In this document: positions 1 through 7,303 of the stretch, one piece after another
Layout: each line of letters begins with the position of its first letter
How positions within the stretch are numbered: the stretch's first letter is position 1
Assembly (NCBI GenBank): GCA_015231995.1
Contig: JADGAO010000007.1
Coordinates: forward strand, 1 to 20,222
From: Nitrospinota bacterium
GTDB taxonomy: Bacteria > Nitrospinota_A > UBA7883 > JACRLM01
Reading direction: 5' to 3'
DNA length: 20,222 bases
Position numbers and translations under genes: made by a program
Notes under the pieces: generated by a model
Database searches by the model: none
What the model saw: the letters and a program-made list of their open reading frames with translations, nothing else
Told to the model about the DNA's origin: nothing

Positions 1-60
1 GCGCCGGGGGGTTAAACCCCCTCGCAACTGCGTTGCGGTCCCCCTTACTAAGGGGACAAA
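1..60. repeat. Family B hairpin-string repeat, left-truncated copy (B1)
   Basis: The window opens inside a composite repeat whose complete copies lie at 9690-9786 and 15287-15384. Visible parts, in order, are the right arm of a GGCGCG/CGCGCC hairpin, a GGGGGTT/AACCCCC palindrome, GCAAC-TGC-GTTGC, and GTCCCC/GGGGAC with an inner TTA/TAA extension. The last stem uses CTT/AAG-type pairs where the other copies use CGA/TCG, so both arms changed together. No coding sense is apparent. Confidence 0.8.
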
Positions 61-74
61 CTTGGATTCATGCT

Positions 75-156
75 GTCCGAGGTGTTCTTCACCTCGGACT
101 CCTAAATGAAAGCTTTTTTGATAAACAAAGACGGCGGGGTGAAGAACACCCCGTCG
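75..156. repeat. Family C paired-hairpin repeat (C1)
   Basis: Two hairpins lie about 32 bases apart. The first has a perfect 10-bp stem, GTCCGAGGTG at 75-84 and CACCTCGGAC at 90-99, with loop TTCTT. The second has GGGGTG at 136-141 and CACCCC at 147-152 with loop AAGAA, and its stem extends outward with one G-T pair. The second hairpin is close to the reverse complement of the first, so the unit is an inverted repeat whose arms are themselves inverted repeats, and the two loops are exactly complementary. Confidence 0.8.
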
Positions 157-175
157 AGCGCTAAAAGGATCAAGG

Positions 176-303
176 TTGTCATCCTGAGGGAGTCCTCGAC
201 TGAAGGATACGGTTTGTCATCCTGAAGGAGCTTTGCGACTGAAGGATCAAAGTATAAAAGTATATTCTTTTTGATAGATTCTTCGCGTTGCTCAGAATGA
301 CAA
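176..303. repeat. Family A dispersed repeat, one partial and one full copy (A1)
   Basis: A partial copy (176-209) is followed by a full copy (214-303). The full copy starts TTGTCATCCTGA and ends TCAGAATGACAA, so its ends are imperfect inverted repeats. The interior carries GATCAAAGTATAA and GATAGATTCTTCGC, which recur in all full copies of the window. It has no open reading frame and is too short to encode a transposase. It could be a non-autonomous, REP- or MITE-like element, but no target-site duplication is evident. Confidence 0.85.
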
Positions 304-342
304 TGATGATCGATTCTTCACTGCGTATTCGCGGAGTTTACC

Positions 343-364
343 CTGAACCCTGTGAAGGGTTCAG
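343..364. repeat. Perfect 9-bp hairpin with GTGA loop
   Basis: CTGAACCCT at 343-351 pairs perfectly with AGGGTTCAG at 356-364 across a GTGA loop, a GNRA-type tetraloop if transcribed. There is no T-run after it, so it is not a classical terminator. It lies about 65 bases before the first diguanylate cyclase gene and is probably another dispersed palindrome. Nothing else is recognisable in 304-429. Confidence 0.6.
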
Positions 365-429
365 AATAGCAATATGGCGAATGCGTTGACTTATGCAAAG
401 GTCTCCTTGAGATGGCGGGTATTTGAATC

Positions 430-1767
430 ATGATCGAAAGGCGTGGAAAAAAACGGCACAGGAGCATCCTGCTGGCGGGCTTCGGCCAGGACAAAATCCA
501 CCCCTTGAAAAACGCTCTGGAGGCGTCCGGCTATAAAATCAGCGGCGCGGTAAACTCCAGGGACGCGCTCAAGGCCGTGTCGGAAACGAATTTCGACCTT
601 GTCATAGTGGACGAAGAGACGCCGGAGATGCCCGGCATTTCCTTCGCCGCCATGCTGAAAGCGACGCAGGCCACCAGGAACACGCCCATAGCGATAGTGT
701 CGTATTCCTACAGCGAAAAAATCAGGGAAGACGGTTTCAAGATCGGAATCATCGGTTTTCTGCATAGCCCGTTCACCGAAGGCGAAGCGGTGGATTTCGT
801 GGACTCCCTTTTCTTCTCCGGCAAAATAAACCAGTCGCCGGAAATCCCCCGGATACTGGCCGTGGAAGACAGCTTGCTCATCTGCAAGATGTACAAGGTC
901 ATCCTTGCAAAACACGGTTACGACATCAGGGTGGAGCAGGACCCGCTGAAGGCCGAGGAGGTGATAAAGGAATACAACCCGCACCTGATACTGATGGACG
1001 CAAACATGCCGGGCATGGACGGGTTCGAGCTTACACGCAGGATAAAGGCCGACAAGAAGACCGAAAACATCAGGGTGATCATGGTGACCGGCGACACGAA
1101 AAAACAGAGCGCGGTAAAGGCCCTCGACTACGGCGCGGTGGATTTTCTCACCAAGCCGTTCGACGAGGACGGCCTGCTGGCGCGGATGCGCGCCCATCTC
1201 AACAACAAGCGCCTGTTCGACGACCTTACGCGGGCATATCACGAACTGCGCTCGCTTAACGACAGGCTGGAACTGCTTTCGATAACCGACGGGTTGACGG
1301 GCCTTTTCAACCACCGTTATTTCCACGAGGAGCTTAACCTGGAGATGGAACGGGCGTTGTCCGCCAAAAAACCGCTGTCGCTGACGCTCTTCGACATAGA
1401 CCACTTCAAGAAGTTCAACGACACCCACGGCCACAAGGCCGGAGACGCCGTGCTACAGGCCGTCGGCGACGCGATCAAGAAATCGGTGGGCGATGACGAG
1501 ACTGCGGCCCGGTATGGCGGCGAGGAGTTCGCCATCATCATGCCCGGCGTCCAGGTGGGCAAAGCCATGGAGTCCGCCGAACGCCTTCGCCGGGCGATCG
1601 AGGTTACGGAACTGCCCTACGGCGACATGATCCTTAAAGTGACGGTAAGCATCGGCGTGGCTATGTGGGACGGGAAACTCAGCGACCACCGGCTCATCGA
1701 GCTTGCGGACAAAGCCCTTTACGAAAGCAAGAAAGGCGGCAGGAACCGCGTGACGGCGGCGGCATAG
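430..1767 (+). CDS. Response regulator diguanylate cyclase, REC-REC-GGDEF (PleD-like)
   Basis: This 445-residue cytoplasmic protein should make cyclic di-GMP from two GTP when activated by a partner kinase. The first receiver domain (about 12-128) keeps the acceptor-like D61 (VIVDEE) but has LHSPF at 111-115 where the switch Lys-Pro is expected, so it is probably degenerate. The second receiver (about 140-258) looks intact: acidic pair in AVEDS, phospho-acceptor D190 in LMDANMPGMDG, and K242 in TKPF. The GGDEF domain (about 284-443) has FDIDHFKKFND for metal and substrate and GGEEF at 363-367. The inhibitory RxxD site five residues before GGEEF reads GDDE, so classical product inhibition is not expected. 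An in-frame TGA at 424 makes ATG 430 the earliest start; its ribosome site is weak. It converges with the sensor cyclase gene 49 bases downstream. The biological output is unknown. Confidence 0.93.
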   Translation: MIERRGKKRHRSILLAGFGQDKIHPLKNALEASGYKISGAVNSRDALKAVSETNFDLVIVDEETPEMPGISFAAMLKATQATRNTPIAIVSYSYSEKIREDGFKIGIIGFLHSPFTEGEAVDFVDSLFFSGKINQSPEIPRILAVEDSLLICKMYKVILAKHGYDIRVEQDPLKAEEVIKEYNPHLILMDANMPGMDGFELTRRIKADKKTENIRVIMVTGDTKKQSAVKALDYGAVDFLTKPFDEDGLLARMRAHLNNKRLFDDLTRAYHELRSLNDRLELLSITDGLTGLFNHRYFHEELNLEMERALSAKKPLSLTLFDIDHFKKFNDTHGHKAGDAVLQAVGDAIKKSVGDDETAARYGGEEFAIIMPGVQVGKAMESAERLRRAIEVTELPYGDMILKVTVSIGVAMWDGKLSDHRLIELADKALYESKKGGRNRVTAAA

Positions 1768-1816
1768 CGAGAGCCTGGCCGGTGGACGCCCCCGGCAGTG
1801 CGCGGCTATCCGGCTT

Positions 1817-3898
1817 TCAGGAGAACAGCGCCATGTTCCCGCCTGCTTTTTTCGCGCTGTACATCATGGCGTCGGCGCGTTCGATAAATGCGTCCATTTC
1901 CTCGCCGTCTTCCATGGTGGCCAGCCCGACGCTGATCGTTTTCACGATTTCCACCTCCACCCCGTTCACTGCCGGGCGGAAGACCTGGGCGGCGAATACG
2001 GTTCTGATCCTCTCGGCCACCGCCATCGCTTCGTCTCTGCCGGCTCCTGGCAGGATGACGATAAACTCCTCCCCGCCGTAACGGTAGGCCGTGTCCACAT
2101 GGACGCGGATGGACTCGGCGATTATCCGGCCAAGCCGCGCCAGCACGATGTCGCCGGCCACGTGGCCGTATGTGTCGTTATAGCTTTTGAACTTGTCTAT
2201 GTCCGCAAAGAGCATGGACAGCGGTATGGATTGCCGCAAGGCCCGCCCCATCTCGTCGGCGAGCCTCTCGGTGAAATGGCGTTTGTTGTAAAGGCCGGTT
2301 AGCTTGTCGGTTATGGAGAGCTTGCGGAGTTTCTCCTCCATCTCCTTGAGGTAGGTTATGTCCTCCAGCACCACCACCAGCGACCTGCTCCCGTCAATGT
2401 CCGTAATTGCGGCGTGCGTGGCCAGATATGTGGAGCCGTTTAGCGCCTTGACCTCTATGCTGGCCCGTCCGGTAAGAAAAGCCGCGTCGCAACCCTCGCA
2501 CCGCTCTTTTAACCCGGCCACGGTTTCCCAGCAGACAGCGCCCATTTTATCTTTCCCGAACAGTCCTTCCATGCGGTTGTTCATGTACGTCATTTTCCCG
2601 TCTCTGCCGATTATCGTGACCGCCGCGTCCATCCCCTCCATGATGGCGTTGAGCTTGTTGCGCTCAATCTCGAGGGCGCGTTCGGCCAGTTTCTTATCCG
2701 TCACGTCGAGCAGTACGAATACAAGCCCCGCCACATCCCCGCTGAGGCTGGCAAGCGGCGACAGGGTCAGGATAAACGACCTTTCCCCTCCTCCAAGCTC
2801 CACGTCAAGCTCCATCCTGCACGGCTCTTTGGACCCGGCCAGGATGGGGGCGCACAGGTTTTGAAGGCCCGTTTTCTCGTCGGCGGCGAGAAATGCGAAC
2901 AAAGAGCGGCCGACAAGGTCTGCGCTTCTTATGGGCATATTCGAACGGGCCGCGTAGACGTCGAACTCCGCGTTGACCGACTCTATTTTCATCTCGTTGT
3001 CGGTGGTCAGGATGATCCTCTGGGTGGAGTCTATGATCGCCTTATGGCGGTCGCGTATCTCGCGTATGCTCTGCGTCTGCCGCTCCACCTCTTCGGCAAG
3101 GTCGATGTTCCAGGTTTTAAGCCGGTTGAACGACTGTTCCATCTGTTCGGCCAGCGTGTTGAAGTTGTCCCCCAACCGCCCTATTTCGTCGGCCTGGCCG
3201 ATATTCACGCGGGTTTCCATGTTCCCCCTGGCCACGCTCTGGACGGCGGCGAGCAGTAGTCGCAGGGGCCTTGCGACCTGGATGTTCATGAACAGCGCCA
3301 TGAAAACGAACAATACGCTCATGATTCCGAGGTTGCGCGCCAAGTCCGCGCGCAGTTGAGTCAACCTTATGTTCATGGGTTTCATGGAGGCGGAGAAGGA
3401 GATGACGCCGAGCGTATAGCCGTCGGGAACCGGCTGGCCGGATCCGTCGGGCGCAAGATGGCACTTGCCGCAACCGGCGACGGACTTGATGGGCATGGCG
3501 AAACGCCAGTTCTCATCGTCTTCCCAGAAGCGCTCGTTGCCATCGGCCAGCGAAAGGGTTTCGTTGGCGTGTTCGGCAAGCTCCAGGGGATCCACCCCGT
3601 ATTGCAAATCCAGCGAACGGCTGTGCGTTATGTGGACGGCGACCCCCTTGAGGTTTTCGTTGAGCTTGACGACAAGGTCTTTGATAAGCGCGCCGCCCTC
3701 AGGGGCGCCAAGGACGAAAGTGAGTATGCTGGCTTTGACGCTGTGCGCCAGCTTCTGCGCGTCCCGCTCGTTGGACTCGATCATCTGCCTGCGGACATTG
3801 TCGTAGTTCCAGTGGAGCGAGAAGGCTAATAGCGCAAAGAATATCAGGCATATCCCGGCTATCTTCACGCCTAGCTTCTGATGCCAGCGAAGGTCCAT
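1817..3898 (-). CDS. Membrane sensor diguanylate cyclase with periplasmic haem-c motif (HAMP-PAS-PAS-GGDEF)
   Basis: This 693-residue inner-membrane protein probably couples a periplasmic redox or ligand signal to c-di-GMP synthesis. Segments in order: TM helix about 11-29; periplasmic domain about 30-187; TM helix about 188-206; HAMP about 207-260; a coiled linker; PAS about 285-400; PAS about 412-515; GGDEF about 525-690. The periplasmic domain holds one CGKCH (143-147), the covalent haem-c attachment motif. The second PAS contains a cysteine cluster (C456, C467, C470) of the C-x10-CxxC kind seen in some PAS domains. The catalytic domain has FADIDKFKSYND and GGEEF at 608-612. Its I-site position reads VHVD, lacking the arginine, so product inhibition is doubtful. 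AAGAGG lies just before the ATG. Haem attachment is inferred from the motif; the sensed signal is unknown. Confidence 0.92.
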   Translation of the reverse strand: MDLRWHQKLGVKIAGICLIFFALLAFSLHWNYDNVRRQMIESNERDAQKLAHSVKASILTFVLGAPEGGALIKDLVVKLNENLKGVAVHITHSRSLDLQYGVDPLELAEHANETLSLADGNERFWEDDENWRFAMPIKSVAGCGKCHLAPDGSGQPVPDGYTLGVISFSASMKPMNIRLTQLRADLARNLGIMSVLFVFMALFMNIQVARPLRLLLAAVQSVARGNMETRVNIGQADEIGRLGDNFNTLAEQMEQSFNRLKTWNIDLAEEVERQTQSIREIRDRHKAIIDSTQRIILTTDNEMKIESVNAEFDVYAARSNMPIRSADLVGRSLFAFLAADEKTGLQNLCAPILAGSKEPCRMELDVELGGGERSFILTLSPLASLSGDVAGLVFVLLDVTDKKLAERALEIERNKLNAIMEGMDAAVTIIGRDGKMTYMNNRMEGLFGKDKMGAVCWETVAGLKERCEGCDAAFLTGRASIEVKALNGSTYLATHAAITDIDGSRSLVVVLEDITYLKEMEEKLRKLSITDKLTGLYNKRHFTERLADEMGRALRQSIPLSMLFADIDKFKSYNDTYGHVAGDIVLARLGRIIAESIRVHVDTAYRYGGEEFIVILPGAGRDEAMAVAERIRTVFAAQVFRPAVNGVEVEIVKTISVGLATMEDGEEMDAFIERADAMMYSAKKAGGNMALFS

Positions 3899-3941
3899 GG
3901 AGCCTCTTACGCGGTGAATTCGGGGAAGTGAAAACTATCAC

Positions 3942-3947
3942 ATTATA
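3942..3947 (-). promoter_or_regulatory. Possible -10 box of the haem-sensor cyclase gene
   Basis: On the minus strand a perfect TATAAT sits 43 bases before the ATG at 3898, in an AT-rich patch. The hexamer 17 bp upstream (ATCCCA) does not resemble a -35 box, so the call rests on the -10 alone. The rest of the gap up to 4030 shows nothing recognisable. Confidence 0.3.
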
Positions 3948-4036
3948 ATACGATTTTCACTTCATGGGATGATTAAGTAGGGAGCTTTAAAATCGGGGCT
4001 GTCGCCAAATGGTGTAAAACAGAAACAACAAACGCT

Positions 4037-4124
4037 GTTCGAGGCGTTCTTCACCTCGAACTCCTTGTCTTTTAATGTGAGTTTATTCTTTCTTAAGAAC
4101 GGCGGGGCGAAGAACACCCGCGCC
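4037..4124. repeat. Family C paired-hairpin repeat (C2)
   Basis: The first hairpin has GTTCGAGGCG at 4037-4046 and CACCTCGAAC at 4052-4061 with loop TTCTT. The second has GGCGGGGCG at 4101-4109 and CACCCGCGCC at 4115-4124 with loop AAGAA. Compared with C1, the outer stem pair changes from C-G to T-A on both sides, a compensating change; one inner pair is mismatched. It fills most of the gap before the DUF4124 gene. Confidence 0.75.
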
Positions 4125-4203
4125 GAGCATTTGGGAGACAGCCCCTTTATCAACACGCCTGCGTTGCGCCGGATTCCATCGTCGGCGGTTGCTGGCGCAA
4201 AGG

Positions 4204-4212
4204 TGATATAAT
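4204..4212 (+). promoter_or_regulatory. Extended -10 promoter for the DUF4124 gene
   Basis: TGATATAAT is an exact extended -10 (TGn-TATAAT). No good -35 is visible 16-18 bp upstream, which is usual for extended -10 promoters. Transcription would start near 4219, leaving a short leader of about 28 bases that contains the ribosome site AAAGGAG. Confidence 0.55.
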
Positions 4213-4246
4213 CGCCGTATAAACGGGTATCGAAAGGAGCGTGAAA

Positions 4247-5017
4247 ATGCGCGGGTCTTTATTGGGCGTGTGGGTTCTCATTCTCGCTTTCGCATGTCCC
4301 GTTTATGCGGGTACGGTCAAATGGGTGGACGACGAGGGCGTCACACATTTCTCGGATTCCGAATTCGCCGTTCCGCCGCAATACAGGAAAAAGCGGGTGA
4401 AGCTCGATGAGGAAAAACAAGCTCCCCTGCGGCGGCAGGCAGAACCCGAAGCCGCGCTACCGGATGCGCCTAAACCCATGTCCGCCGACAAGTATGCAAA
4501 ACCCGATGCGCCGGAACAGCCCGCTTCCGTTGCGTCTCCCGCGCCGCCCGTAGCCGCGCCGCCACCGGTTCAGCCCTTGCTCGCGTTTCCGCCACAAACG
4601 CCCGTTAAGCAAAACGCGGGCGATAACTTCGATGAAGACCTGAAAGACGCGTTCACATCGGGGCTATCCGCCGGCGTCTTGCTGGGGATACTCTTGATCT
4701 ATCTCGGTATGACGGCCGGGTTGTGGAAGATGTTCGCCAAGGCGGACAAACCGGCGTGGCTGGCGATTATCCCCATCGTAAACATGGTCGTACTCACGCA
4801 GATATCGGGCCGGTCGCTGTTCTGGTTCATCATGTTGTTCATACCGTTGATAAGCCTTGTGGCTATTGTGCTGATAAACATTAGCGTGGCCCAACGCTTC
4901 GGATATTCGACGGGCATGGGCATTTTAGCGATCTTCTTCCCGTACGTCGCATACCCCATCATGGGTTTTGGCGGTAACGGCTACAGCCGTGGCGACGGAC
5001 TGGGGATGAATATCTGA
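4247..5017 (+). CDS. DUF4124 and DUF5684-like membrane protein
   Basis: This is a 256-residue envelope protein of unknown function. A signal peptide (about 1-21, ending VYA) is followed by a DUF4124-type segment (KWVDDEGVTHFSDS, about 25-38), common at the N-terminus of Gram-negative envelope proteins. Next come a Pro/Ala-rich linker (about 60-125), a TM helix (about 142-158), and a hydrophobic domain (about 160-242) resembling DUF5684: Lys-Ala-x-Lys-Pro-Ala-Trp, IPIVNM, then two further TM helices. The first possible start is a GTG at 4241, but AAAGGAG (4233-4239) abuts it; the ATG at 4247 has a 7-base spacing and is chosen. The mature N-terminus should be periplasmic. The gene stands alone between repeats. 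The domain names are from memory of the sequence patterns. Confidence 0.85.
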   Translation: MRGSLLGVWVLILAFACPVYAGTVKWVDDEGVTHFSDSEFAVPPQYRKKRVKLDEEKQAPLRRQAEPEAALPDAPKPMSADKYAKPDAPEQPASVASPAPPVAAPPPVQPLLAFPPQTPVKQNAGDNFDEDLKDAFTSGLSAGVLLGILLIYLGMTAGLWKMFAKADKPAWLAIIPIVNMVVLTQISGRSLFWFIMLFIPLISLVAIVLINISVAQRFGYSTGMGILAIFFPYVAYPIMGFGGNGYSRGDGLGMNI

Positions 5018-5023
5018 CTGGTT

Positions 5024-5218
5024 TTGTCATCTTGAGGGAGCCTTTGCGACCGAAGGATCAAAGTATAATAGAACATTCCTTTGGATAGATTCTTCACTTC
5101 GCTACGCTCCGTTCAGGATGACAATGTTTTTGTCATCCTGAGGAAGGCCCTGCGACCGAAGGATCAAAGTATAATGAATATTCTATTGATGGATTCTTCG
5201 CTTCGCTCAGGATTACAA
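5024..5218. repeat. Two tandem family A repeats (A2)
   Basis: A full copy at 5024-5124 and another at 5130-5218, in direct orientation and five bases apart. Both run from TTGTCATCYTGAGG to a CAGGATGACAA-type end, and both contain GACCGAAGGATCAAAGTATAAT. The first copy begins only seven bases after the stop codon of the preceding gene. Reading frames that cross this block are repeat sequence, not genes. Confidence 0.9.
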
Positions 5219-5334
5219 CGAATACATGTTTTTCAAGAACCTGCTAATCCTTTGTCATATCTTAACCGGGAGACACTACATCCTGTCACGCTAGACTTAA
5301 TCCGGCATCACTGGCCTCACAATGAGAGAACGTG

Positions 5335-5368
5335 ATCCCGGATAGCCGCCATCGGCGGCTTCCGGGAT
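5335..5368. repeat. Long hairpin (ATCCCGGA.AGCCGCC palindrome)
   Basis: ATCCCGGATAGCCGCC at 5335-5350 pairs with GGCGGCTTCCGGGAT at 5354-5368 around the centre ATC, with one T-T mismatch. No T-tract follows. It is probably a dispersed palindrome sitting between family A and family C copies. Confidence 0.65.
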
Positions 5369-5410
5369 GACACCCGTGTGGCTCTTCAAGCAAGCGATTT
5401 TTAATCGCTC

Positions 5411-5490
5411 GGCGGGGTGTTGTAGTCCCGAAGGGACGGTCACCCCGCCGTCCGCTTAACGATAAAGAATCGGGGGTGACAACACCCCGA
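5411..5490. repeat. Family C paired-hairpin repeat, variant with inserted hairpin (C3)
   Basis: Arm 1 is GGCGGGGTG (5411-5419) paired with CACCCCGCC (5441-5449). Its loop begins TTGT and carries an extra small hairpin, GTCCC-GAA-GGGAC. Arm 2 has GGGGTG before 5480 and CACCCC after 5482 with loop ACAA. In the other copies the loops are TTCTT and AAGAA; here both changed so that they stay complementary (TTGT/ACAA). Confidence 0.7.
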
Positions 5491-5600
5491 TAGCAGTTAT
5501 GTGATGTGTAGGATGGGCATCATCTTGACTTCCGCTTCTAACATTATTGTATCTATGTTAGCATGATAATATATTAATCTAGTTTGTTTGGTCACATAAA

Positions 5601-6517
5601 ATGTCGTTATTAAGGGATATACAAACTGCGGCTGTCGCCCCTGATACGGACGTAGCCACTCTATTGCGAAAGTGCAAGATACTAGCCGTAAGACTTGGAA
5701 ACGATGATTTTAAGGCTTGGGTTGACCATGAGCTGAACGGATAAACAATATAGATGATCTTCCGGAGTACCGGGTGCTTCATACTGAATCATACGGCCAC
5801 TTCTCTGGGGTATTCGGTAGCGGCCTAAATAACGCTCCCATTCCACCTTCCTGTCTTCCCGAAAAGTTAAGAGATCGAGTTTCAAAATCATATCTAATGA
5901 ATCCCATTAGCTCTTACATATCGCTTATTAATACAAAGACGCGAAATAACGCATATGAGTTTTGGCCCGCAGATATGGTTGCCCATTTTGGACAGAACAT
6001 TTATCGGGATATGAACTGTCTCAGCGCATGGAAAGTAATTCCCTACAACGCACTAGTAGCGCTAGTTGACACAATAAAAACACGAATCCTGAACTTCGTC
6101 CTGGAAATTGAGGGAGAAGCCCCTGACGCTGGTGAGGCGCCACCGAATACCTCTCCTTTACCACAAGAAAAGGTGTCCCATGTGTTCAATACATACATTG
6201 CTGGTAACGTCCAAAATGTTGCGACCGGTAGCAGTCAGGTTTCCCAAAGCGGGAATGAAATCGTAATTTTCGGGGATTTGAAAAGTCTTCAGATGTTTCT
6301 GGAGTCATATGGTATAGAGGATACTGATATAGCAGACCTTGACAGTGCAATTCAGGAAGATTCAAAAACAATGGATAAGCCCGCACTTGGGAAGCGCGTT
6401 CAGGACTGGATTGGAAAAATGGTAGGGAAGGCCACAACAGGTGCATGGAATGTGAGTACATCTGTAGCTGGTACTATTTTAACGAAAGCCTTATCGCAGT
6501 ATTTTGGCTTGAAATAA
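5601..6517 (+). pseudogene. AbiTii-type abortive-infection gene with a one-base frameshift
   Basis: The first 47 codons encode a typical AbiTii start: SLLRDIQTAA, LLRKCKILAVRLG, then WVDHELNG, and end in TAA at 5742. In this family ELNG is normally followed by Tyr. Restoring one base after 5743 gives Tyr and fuses to the frame continuing from 5744 (NNIDDLPEYRVL, SYGHFSG, IPPSCLPEKLRD), which runs to 6517. The repaired product would be about 305 residues. Its C-terminal half has LVDTIKTRILNFVLEIE, a short linker, and a Gly/Ala-rich hydrophobic end. AbiTii domains are linked to phage-abortive infection; the mechanism is not given by this sequence. The gene is visibly AT-richer than its neighbours, suggesting transfer. 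No clear ribosome site precedes ATG 5601. A sequencing error remains possible. It faces higA with only four bases between stops. Confidence 0.8.
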
Positions 6518-6521
6518 TACT

Positions 6522-7010
6522 TCATGAATCAAAAAACACGGATGGCGATACATGAAACCGTTCCGCCAAGGCGCGCATCTGGCGGGTGTTCAGTTTTCTC
6601 GCGCCCGACAGGATTTCGGATACGACGGATTGACCGCCCATCTCGCTTCTTAAATCCGTCTGTTCAAGACGGAGCTCGTCCATTAAGTGTCGTAGGATGT
6701 CTGCTCCGGTCACGCCTTTGCCGGCTTTGGGGAAACGCTCCCGCTCGTAATTCTCGATGAAAACCCCAAGCGCATCCAGATATTCGGAGACCTCCCTGCG
6801 AACTGCGGCCTCCGCTCCCTTCAGCCCCGCCAAATATTCGGCCACCCTGGCGGCGACTTTAAGCATGATGGCGTGTTCCCGTTCCGATCCGATTGGCTTT
6901 AACCGGCAAATGGCGGATAGAGCCTCATAAGCAGGCCCGGGGGGGGGTATCTTTTTCCCTTGCAGGGCGTCCTCCCGAAGATCATCGAGCAGTTCAGACA
7001 TCGCGCTCAT
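6522..7010 (-). CDS. higA: HigA-type antitoxin, COG5499-like HTH protein
   Basis: This 162-residue antitoxin should neutralise the toxin encoded just upstream and repress the operon. An acidic and helical N-terminal part (about 1-100) precedes a helix-turn-helix (about 103-155: LRHLMDELRLEQTDL, then SVVSEILSGARKLNTRQMRALAERFHV, ending SPSVFF). This layout is typical of the longer HigA/COG5499 antitoxins. A start at 7025 is possible, but on the minus strand GGAAGG lies seven bases before the ATG at 7010, and that start is two bases past the toxin stop, as expected for coupled translation. Codons 21-24 contain a run of nine C (6939-6947 on the plus strand as G), a possible slippage site. Confidence 0.85.
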   Translation of the reverse strand: MSAMSELLDDLREDALQGKKIPPPGPAYEALSAICRLKPIGSEREHAIMLKVAARVAEYLAGLKGAEAAVRREVSEYLDALGVFIENYERERFPKAGKGVTGADILRHLMDELRLEQTDLRSEMGGQSVVSEILSGARKLNTRQMRALAERFHVSPSVFFDS

Positions 7011-7012
7011 TT

Positions 7013-7300
7013 TCAAACCTTCCATTTCCCCCTGTCATATTCTTTATGAGTAAGCACATGCGTCACCACCACCATCTTCACCCCATACTCGATTACGGTG
7101 ATACACCTGATTTTATTTCCACCCACGTTGAAAACCATTTTTGTCCCGGCGTAATCCGCCGATGGGAAAACCCGCTTCAATTCCGCAATGGATTTAAAGT
7201 CATTCTCGCGAATCAGCCGCACCCATCTGTCAAGCGCGTTACGCGAACCAGGCTGTTTGAGCTTGAATTCCTCCACATGGTTCAAACCGATAAGCCTCAT
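7013..7300 (-). CDS. higB: HigB-type toxin (RelE-fold mRNA interferase)
   Basis: This 95-residue protein is toxin-first, as usual for higBA. Family features are MRLIGLNHVEEF, ALDRWVRLI, LKRVFPSADY, the core KMVFNVGGNKIRCI (55-68) and THKEYD (84-89) near the C-terminus. HigB toxins cut mRNA on the ribosome. The frame is open up to 7378, but the sequence before 7300 does not look like HigB and crosses the operator palindrome, so ATG 7300 is chosen. A TATATT hexamer ends about seven bases before this ATG, so the transcript might be leaderless. The stop overlaps the higA ribosome site. Confidence 0.87.
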   Translation of the reverse strand: MRLIGLNHVEEFKLKQPGSRNALDRWVRLIRENDFKSIAELKRVFPSADYAGTKMVFNVGGNKIRCITVIEYGVKMVVVTHVLTHKEYDRGKWKV

Positions 7301-7303
7301 GTG

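Noticed and set aside
391..1434. Minus-strand open frame of 347 codons
   Set aside because: It is antisense to the REC-REC-GGDEF gene, whose domains are unambiguous.
1768..1816. Bidirectional terminator between the two convergent cyclase genes
   Set aside because: The short GC-rich gap shows no convincing stem followed by T-runs on either strand.
3962..4156. Small minus-strand open frame (64 codons)
   Set aside because: It reads through the family C repeat and has no protein-like features.
5081..5335. Small plus-strand open frame (84 codons)
   Set aside because: Most of it is family A repeat sequence; no ribosome site or domain is visible.
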